A stretch of 64,000 nt of DNA. It comes from DAOTXS01 sp034435055. GTDB taxonomy: Bacteria; Chloroflexota; Anaerolineae; UBA4142. The position numbers and the translations under genes were made by a program. Where the stretch lies: the NCBI GenBank assembly GCA_034435055.1, contig DAOTXS010000008.1, forward strand, positions 27,426 to 91,425. The letters are read 5' to 3'. This document shows positions 59,506-64,000 of the stretch, one piece after another. Below the pieces are notes generated by a model that saw nothing but the letters and a program-made list of their open reading frames with translations, had not been told where the DNA came from and did not search any database. Numbering within the stretch: the first letter of the stretch is position 1; every line of letters begins with the position of its first letter.

Positions 59506-60119
59506 CAAACAGACTCCTGCAAAAACCTGGCAAGCAATCGTTCAACTTGCCGCTCGTCCCGCTGACCGACAAAGTACCAGACCAAGTAAAGCATATTTGC
59601 CAGCGTCCACACAATCGTTACAGGTAAATAGAAATTGAGCGGTGAAAAATTTGGCGCGAGTTGCGGCAACAATTGCCACGCGCGATACAACGCGAATACC
59701 CATAACAACGTGCCCGCAATGCCATAATGCAATGTGATAACCGAAAAAAACGATGATGGCTTACCCAAACTAAAACCGACAAAGCGCGGGGCATCGAGCG
59801 GAAAAAGATAGGCATCTTCCAAAGCGTGCGCGATAAGTACATCGTTGCCGTTCAATTGATTTATTTTTTGTTCGAGCGCACGAGCATAACGCCGCGCCAA
59901 GATGATGTAATGAAAGTGAAACGCGCCCTGCATAGCCGCATACAAAACAAGATACGGGATCAACAACACTGCGGCACGAAGCGGTTCGAGCAAACTTGCC
60001 ACAAGTAAAACGACATTCACCGCAATCCAGAAATTGATCTGGCGAAAAAAGAGCGCGTGATATTTGAAATTCATCGCGCGCATTCGCCGTAACTGGGCGT
60101 GCAAAAATTTCTCTGACAT
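59505..60119 (-). CDS. Membrane protein of unknown function
   Basis: A 204-residue protein with about five hydrophobic segments (32-50, 54-72, 130-148, 160-180) and a soluble His/Asp-rich stretch (HALEDAYLFPLDAPRF, about 97-112). Basic N-terminus, no signal peptide cleavage site. It is coupled by overlap to the downstream permease gene and lies five bases after the methyltransferase gene, so it should belong to the same transporter operon. I do not recognise a family. Confidence 0.7.
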   Translation of the reverse strand: MSEKFLHAQLRRMRAMNFKYHALFFRQINFWIAVNVVLLVASLLEPLRAAVLLIPYLVLYAAMQGAFHFHYIILARRYARALEQKINQLNGNDVLIAHALEDAYLFPLDAPRFVGFSLGKPSSFFSVITLHYGIAGTLLWVFALYRAWQLLPQLAPNFSPLNFYLPVTIVWTLANMLYLVWYFVGQRDERQVERLLARFLQESV

Positions 60120-60123
60120 TGAA

Positions 60124-60954
60124 CTACTCCTTGCTCACCGGTCTCATCAGCGTAAATGTGACGATGCCATGAACCTGTTGCCGTTCACATTGCCAACCGG
60201 CGGTTTCAACAGTGTGATTAAATTCGTCCAGCGAGGGGAAACGGATACCACTCATTCGCGCGCCCCACTGCGCAAACTTGCCCGGCATCCGCGTCGCCGC
60301 CAGCAGACTCATAACAAACATTCGACCGCTTGGCTTGACCACGCGGCGCGCCTCGCGCAATGCCTCGCCCATTGAACGAAACTCGTTGAGCGAACCACCA
60401 CACACCAACGCATCCATCGTCCCATCGGCAAAAGGCAAACGCTGGGCTGGGGCGCGAACATGCGCGATATGCTTTACGCCATCGCGCAAGGCGTACCAGC
60501 GTCCTGCGCGTAACATTCCACTCGCCATATCAATCGCGAAAATGGTTGTGCCGGGATTCGCCTTGCCAACGCCACGTGCATACAAATCGGTGGAGGAACC
60601 GAGATCAACGATCAACTCGCCGGGCTGGGCGTGGAGCCAATCATTCAGCAAGGCAAGTTCGCGCGCGACTGGAAATTTTTCGCCGGATAACATCGTGAGC
60701 GAACGTGGACGCCAGACATTTTCATAACCCCAAGGCAAGAAGGGTGAATAATTGCTCAAGCCCGCGAGCGTGAGCAATCCCGTGTCGCCGCGTTGCGCCA
60801 AATCGAGCACGTGATCGCGAATCGGAAAGCGTGCCGCGCATTGATCGCAAACCGCCTCGCCACGCTCTGGCAACAACTCACCCTTCGATTTTTGGCTAAG
60901 CATCATTCCACGCGCATTGCAACGCGGACATTTCAAAACATTCGTCCAGGTCAT
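60124..60954 (-). CDS. SAM-dependent methyltransferase with N-terminal zinc ribbon
   Basis: A 276-residue methyltransferase; start ATG 60954 gives MTWTNVLKCPRC. Cys9, Cys12, Cys36 and Cys39 form a zinc ribbon like that of RlmA-type and ubiE-related proteins. The class I fold shows IVDLGSSTDLYARGV (motif I, Gly-rich loop partly changed), FAIDMASGML and the FADGTMDALVCGGSLNEF post-II region. Loop residues fit small-molecule (quinone/lipid) methyltransferases; the substrate is unknown. It lies between two small membrane protein genes in the transporter operon. Confidence 0.88.
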   Translation of the reverse strand: MTWTNVLKCPRCNARGMMLSQKSKGELLPERGEAVCDQCAARFPIRDHVLDLAQRGDTGLLTLAGLSNYSPFLPWGYENVWRPRSLTMLSGEKFPVARELALLNDWLHAQPGELIVDLGSSTDLYARGVGKANPGTTIFAIDMASGMLRAGRWYALRDGVKHIAHVRAPAQRLPFADGTMDALVCGGSLNEFRSMGEALREARRVVKPSGRMFVMSLLAATRMPGKFAQWGARMSGIRFPSLDEFNHTVETAGWQCERQQVHGIVTFTLMRPVSKE

Positions 60955-60958
60955 CCCA

Positions 60959-61291
60959 TCACCTAGCGCGCGCACCAAGCCAGAATTTTTGCCAATCGCC
61001 CTTGCTTGTGTTGAGGGCGAGGAACATATAGAGCGCGCCTGCCCAGAAACCCAACACGATCATCAACACAATCCACACAATCGTGTTGAGCACCGATTTT
61101 TCTCGGTACGCAATCCAAATCGAGTAAAGCGCAAAGCCAACATACAAATCAACGAGCGAGACGATGCCCCAAGGATGCGCTAAGAGCCACGCGCCTTCAG
61201 CGGCGATGTTGCCGTTGATAAATCCGTTAGCAAGCACAATCGTCATTGCCAACAAACCAATCAGCGAAATTGTTTTTGCGATGTTCATCAT
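60959..61291 (-). CDS. Small membrane protein, DUF1475-like
   Basis: A 110-residue protein with three to four hydrophobic segments. The central HPWGIVSLVDLYVGFALYSIWIAYREKS stretch resembles DUF1475 proteins; the match is by eye. GAGGAGG stands just before two consecutive ATG codons, the second being better spaced. First gene of the operon that continues with the methyltransferase and the transporter. Function unknown. Confidence 0.65.
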   Translation of the reverse strand: MMNIAKTISLIGLLAMTIVLANGFINGNIAAEGAWLLAHPWGIVSLVDLYVGFALYSIWIAYREKSVLNTIVWIVLMIVLGFWAGALYMFLALNTSKGDWQKFWLGARAR

Positions 61292-61313
61292 TACCTCCTC
61301 TGACCAACGACAA

Positions 61314-61354
61314 ATGACGAAGGACGAAGGACTTTCGTCGTTCGTCCTTCATCA
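61314..61354. repeat. Intergenic hairpin repeat, GAAGGACGAA type
   Basis: GAAGGACGAA (61319-61328) and TTCGTCCTTC (61341-61350) form a perfect 10-bp stem, extended by ATGA/TCAT. It lies between the DUF1475-like start and the DUF1295 stop. It is the clearest member of the GAC/GAAGGAC hairpin family of the window. Confidence 0.75.
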
Positions 61355-61369
61355 TTCGTCCTTCGACAC

Positions 61370-62242
61370 TCATCCCCACCACCGAGGAATCAATACCGGT
61401 GTTCGTTTTTTGTACGCTTCATACTCCGGTTGCCCGCCCCACTTTTTATCCGATTTGGCTTCCAGCAACGGAATCCCACTGACGCGCGTGAGCAAGAGTG
61501 TGACGAACACCGGCGAAATCAGCGCGACCCACTGCCAGCCCTGCAACACCGGCAACGCAATGATTGCGACGCCGATCCACAGCACAATCTCGCCGAAATA
61601 GTTGGGGTGACGCGAGCGCGACCATAAACCGGTTTGGATAAACTTGCCTTTGTTGGCAGGGTCAGCGTTGAAACGACTCTTTTGCGCATCGGCGATTGCT
61701 TCGAACGCGAAACCGAACATCCACACGAGCAAGCCGATGACAGCAAACGCGTCGAGTGCTTGGCGATGCGTCGTCGTGATCGCCACCCACGCGGCGGCAG
61801 CCGTGAATGTCACCCACAAACCCTGAATCGTCCAGACGTTCAAGAATCGAATGAACGAGGGTTTGAGTTCGTCAAAGCGATCATCCTTGCCGGCTTTTTG
61901 GATGCGGCGGAACAAAAACGTTCCGAGGCGCGCCGCCCAAATGATGACGAGTGCCCACAACAGAATTGCACGCGCGTCAATTGCCGAACTCAAAAGCAAC
62001 GCGAGCGTCGTCACGGAAATGTAGGTGATACTCCCCGTGAGATCAAAAAACTTTTCGGTTTGACGTAGATAGGATGGAATGAAAACCAGCCACTGAATCG
62101 CAAAAGCCAATCCAACAGCTAGCGCGAACAGTGGAACTCCCCACACAGAACTTCCACCCTGACTGCCTGCCCACGCGACTGCCAGACCAATCAAGATTAA
62201 AATTACGAAAACGCCCAGCGCTTTACGATCTTCTGTTTTCAT
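61370..62242 (-). CDS. DUF1295 family membrane protein (steroid reductase-like fold)
   Basis: A 290-residue integral membrane protein with about seven hydrophobic segments. FIQTGLWSRSRHPNYFGEIVLWIG (about 200-225) is the highly conserved SRHPNYFGE motif shared by DUF1295 proteins and isoprenylcysteine methyltransferase/steroid 5-alpha-reductase relatives; it binds a nucleotide-like cofactor in the latter. The substrate is probably a lipid but unknown. It is flanked by two kinds of hairpin repeat and appears monocistronic. Confidence 0.9.
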   Translation of the reverse strand: MKTEDRKALGVFVILILIGLAVAWAGSQGGSSVWGVPLFALAVGLAFAIQWLVFIPSYLRQTEKFFDLTGSITYISVTTLALLLSSAIDARAILLWALVIIWAARLGTFLFRRIQKAGKDDRFDELKPSFIRFLNVWTIQGLWVTFTAAAAWVAITTTHRQALDAFAVIGLLVWMFGFAFEAIADAQKSRFNADPANKGKFIQTGLWSRSRHPNYFGEIVLWIGVAIIALPVLQGWQWVALISPVFVTLLLTRVSGIPLLEAKSDKKWGGQPEYEAYKKRTPVLIPRWWG

Positions 62243-62273
62243 TCGATTTTATCCTCCTTCGAAAATACGTTTG

Positions 62274-62336
62274 TCCACGAAGGTCACGAAGGAACACGAA
62301 GAAAAAACCTTCGTGAATCTTCGTGTTCTTCGTGGA
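62274..62336. repeat. Intergenic hairpin repeat, CCACGAAG type
   Basis: Outer arms TCCACGAAG (62274-62282) and CTTCGTGGA (62328-62336) surround inner arms ACACGAAGA (62294-62302) and TCTTCGTGT (62318-62326). A further TCGTCCTTCGTCCTTCGTC-like tract follows up to the DegV stop. The whole gap 62243-62399 consists of this and nothing gene-like. Confidence 0.7.
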
Positions 62337-62399
62337 TATTTTCATCCGAACGTTGGTGATAGCCATCGCAATCGAAAATCTTTCGTCCTTCGTCCTTCG

Positions 62400-63236
62400 T
62401 CATTTCTTACTCACCACCGCGAACCCCACCGCGCCCGGTCCGATGTGCGCGCCGATGACCGGCGTAATGTCCACCGCAGGAACATCATCAGGCGGCAAGA
62501 GATGCGCGGCACGTTCACGCAATTCCGCGACGCGCGCGTGCGCGTGCGTATGCACAATCGCGACGCGTTCGATCGCGCCCACATCCGCCAACATTTCGAG
62601 AATGCGTTCCGTTGCGCGTTCGCGCGTGCGAACCCGCTCCGCGCCCGGCTTGCCATCGTACATCGTCAGAATCGGCTTGAGTTGCAAGAGCGTGCCGAAA
62701 CTGGCAATGACGCCATTCATTCGCCCGCTACGTTTCAAGAATTCGAGCGTATCGAGCGCGGCGAAGACGTGCGAGCGTTTGATTTGATCGTTCAGCGCGG
62801 CGATGATTTCGCCGACTGCGCGACCTTGCGCCGCAAGTTGCGCGGCGGTCTCGACGAGAAAACCGGTGCCAAGACTCAGCTGCCGCGAATCAAACACCGT
62901 TACCGGCACAGACGTTGTTTCGCGCGCGCCGATGTTCGCGGTGTCCATCACCGCACTCAGCGCGCTCGAAATGTGAATGGACAAGACATGCGTCGCGCCT
63001 TCATCCGCCAGCGAATCGTACATCGAACGAAATTTCAGCGGCGATGGCGCGGCGGTCGTTGGATGTTCGGGAAACGTGGGCAGACGTTGATAAAACTCTT
63101 GCCGCGTCATGTCCACGCCATCGAGATACCCTTGCTTACCAACGTTGATGTAGAGCGGCACCACACGAATATCATATTTCCGAATCGTCTCCTGTGGCAG
63201 ATCACAGGTACTATCGGTAACAATTCGAACGGACAT
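62400..63236 (-). CDS. DegV family fatty-acid-binding protein
   Basis: A 278-residue DegV protein. VRIVTDSTCDLP opens the first lobe, Thr and Ser in SIHISSALS (about 87-95) bind the carboxylate, and RSGRMNGVIASFGTLLQLKPIL marks the lipid-binding second lobe. Family members present bound fatty acids to a fatty acid kinase (FakA), which is not in the window. It is preceded by a TGTCATTGCGAG-type repeat element and seems to be expressed alone. Confidence 0.94.
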   Translation of the reverse strand: MSVRIVTDSTCDLPQETIRKYDIRVVPLYINVGKQGYLDGVDMTRQEFYQRLPTFPEHPTTAAPSPLKFRSMYDSLADEGATHVLSIHISSALSAVMDTANIGARETTSVPVTVFDSRQLSLGTGFLVETAAQLAAQGRAVGEIIAALNDQIKRSHVFAALDTLEFLKRSGRMNGVIASFGTLLQLKPILTMYDGKPGAERVRTRERATERILEMLADVGAIERVAIVHTHAHARVAELRERAAHLLPPDDVPAVDITPVIGAHIGPGAVGFAVVSKK

Positions 63237-63257
63237 TTTTTTCTCCTACGTCCTATC

Positions 63258-63344
63258 TGTCATTGCGAGGAGGCGTTCTTTGCCGACGAAGCAATCTCCC
63301 ACGCCGTGTTGGAGATTGCTTCGCGAAAAACGCTCGCAATGACA
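63258..63344. repeat. TGTCATTGCGAG-type palindromic repeat element
   Basis: Two nested perfect 12-bp stems: TGTCATTGCGAG (63258-63269) with CTCGCAATGACA (63333-63344), and GAAGCAATCTCC (63288-63299) with GGAGATTGCTTC (63311-63322). The sequence type is one I know as a dispersed palindromic repeat in many unrelated bacteria. It fills most of the gap 63237-63354. Confidence 0.85.
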
Positions 63345-63354
63345 CACAGAATCC

Positions 63355-63699
63355 CTACATTACCAAAATCACGCCGAACACGATTTCGATGATGAGACTG
63401 ATGATGTTCGATTGCGCGTATGATTGATCAAACACGATGGAAAACGCGCGCGTCACCGCAATCGCCAAATAGCCGATGCCGAGCATGCGATACGCGGGCA
63501 CACCCAGAAATAGCGGCGTGAGTCCCAGCGCGATGAACAAGCCACCGAACACCGCGCGAATTTCGGAAACGCCGCGCGCGCCATTCGCATTCAAGCCGAT
63601 GAAGCCGTACGTCACATCGGGTTTGACGAACGCGAGCAAACCGGTTGCCGCCGTCGCCAACGCCGCGATGATTTTCAAAATCGTCAAAATGTCGTTCAT
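63355..63699 (-). CDS. DUF4345-like small membrane protein
   Basis: A 114-residue protein with four hydrophobic segments. Start ATG 63699 follows AGGAG. ALATAATGLLAFVKPD, GVSEIRAVFGGLFIALGLTPLF and YLAIAVTRAFSIVFD fit DUF4345 (integral membrane proteins of unknown role). It starts three bases after the stop of the upstream hydrolase gene, so the two are probably co-transcribed. Confidence 0.8.
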   Translation of the reverse strand: MNDILTILKIIAALATAATGLLAFVKPDVTYGFIGLNANGARGVSEIRAVFGGLFIALGLTPLFLGVPAYRMLGIGYLAIAVTRAFSIVFDQSYAQSNIISLIIEIVFGVILVM

Positions 63700-63701
63700 G
63701 T

Positions 63702-64000
63702 TTATTCTCCTGAAATCTGTTTCAACCAAGCCACCATCGTCGAAACGATTTGGCGTTGCTGTTCTTCACGCGAAATCGTGGCGATGCCATCGCCCGACTG
63801 CGCGCCATACCAACCAAACTGTGCGTGATTACCGCCTTGTATCGCAACGAATTGAGCATTTGCCGGCAGCAAGGCACGCGAGTCGTTGATCTTGGCTGGC
63901 GTGGACAAACCATCTTGCGTACCGTAAATCGAAAGTACACGCACGGGAGCATCGGTCATCCCTTCCGCCGGATACGACGCCCAAAACGCAAGACCTTGAA
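63702..64000 (-). CDS. Alpha/beta hydrolase, C-terminal part (runs off right edge)
   Basis: The frame is open from the window edge; the visible 98 residues end QISGE. VRVLSIYGTQDGLST holds the acidic residue and GGNHAQFGWYGAQSGDG the catalytic His of the alpha/beta hydrolase fold (Abhydrolase_5 type). The nucleophile part lies outside the window. An internal ATG at 63959 is not the true start because the frame continues upstream with QGLAFWASYPAEG. Confidence 0.85.
   Translation of the reverse strand, partial: QGLAFWASYPAEGMTDAPVRVLSIYGTQDGLSTPAKINDSRALLPANAQFVAIQGGNHAQFGWYGAQSGDGIATISREEQQRQIVSTMVAWLKQISGE

Noticed and set aside
1..64000. CRISPR arrays, tRNA, rRNA, insertion sequences or prophage genes
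   Set aside because: No direct-repeat/spacer pattern, cloverleaf with a CCA end, rRNA core motif, transposase or integrase motif was seen on either strand.

Overview
The window reads as a chromosomal segment of a moderately GC-rich bacterium, most likely a member of the Chloroflexota (Anaerolineae-like). This is inferred from the lipoprotein solute-binding proteins with long Pro/Thr/Ser linkers, the paired active/inactive M16 peptidases, the DUF1385 protein, sigma-70 promoters of the TTGACA-17-TATAAT type, and a secreted protein ending in a short YLPxxxR-like tail. No rRNA, tRNA, CRISPR array, transposase or phage gene was seen. Genes are densely packed, with many ATGA or TGATG overlaps.

Layout. 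1-5.8 kb (minus strand): the start of a 15-residue-repeat protein, an M16 peptidase pair, malate dehydrogenase, a cupin and a eukaryotic-type citrate synthase. 5.9-16.2 kb (minus): an extracellular polysaccharide operon led by a DUF1385 membrane protein, with a UDP-galactopyranose-mutase-like flavoprotein, three GT2 glycosyltransferases, a Wzx-like flippase, a radical SAM/SPASM protein, a Gfo/Idh/MocA oxidoreductase and a GT-C membrane glycosyltransferase. Back-to-back promoters at 16.2 kb separate it from lon (16.3-18.7 kb, plus strand).

20.6-40.3 kb (plus): a long catabolic run that looks like a peptidoglycan (MurNAc/GlcNAc/muropeptide) salvage cluster. It begins with a GntR/HutC regulator whose own promoter carries a perfect TGGTCTAGACCA operator, then NamZ (exo-N-acetylmuramidase), a sugar ABC transporter, a Gfo/Idh/MocA oxidoreductase, a URO-D-fold protein, an oligopeptide ABC transporter, a GT2 enzyme, lipoprotein NagZ, a double GNAT protein, an AmiE/beta-lactamase-type serine hydrolase and a BadF-type amino-sugar kinase. 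The peptide-binding protein of this transporter appears circularly permuted. glpX and a hybrid histidine kinase follow.

44.2-54.7 kb (plus): the most striking region. A promoter, a cyclic-di-GMP-II riboswitch and an overlapping intrinsic terminator precede a tightly packed seven-gene operon: a secreted alpha/beta hydrolase with an FnIII domain, a MacB/LolD-type ATPase, a large FtsX-type permease, a membrane-anchored chelatase-fold protein, a rifampicin-phosphotransferase/PEP-synthase-like enzyme, a PlsY-like acyltransferase and an HlyD-type lipoprotein adaptor. I do not recognise this combination as a described system. It looks like a c-di-GMP-controlled envelope modification or export pathway.

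54.8-64 kb: a zinc-ribbon membrane protein, then (minus) photolyase, an ABC ATPase fused to a thioredoxin-fold domain, its permease, small membrane proteins, a methyltransferase, a DUF1295 protein, DegV and fragments at the edge. Several intergenic gaps throughout the window hold imperfect hairpin repeats of GAAGGACGAA-like sequence.
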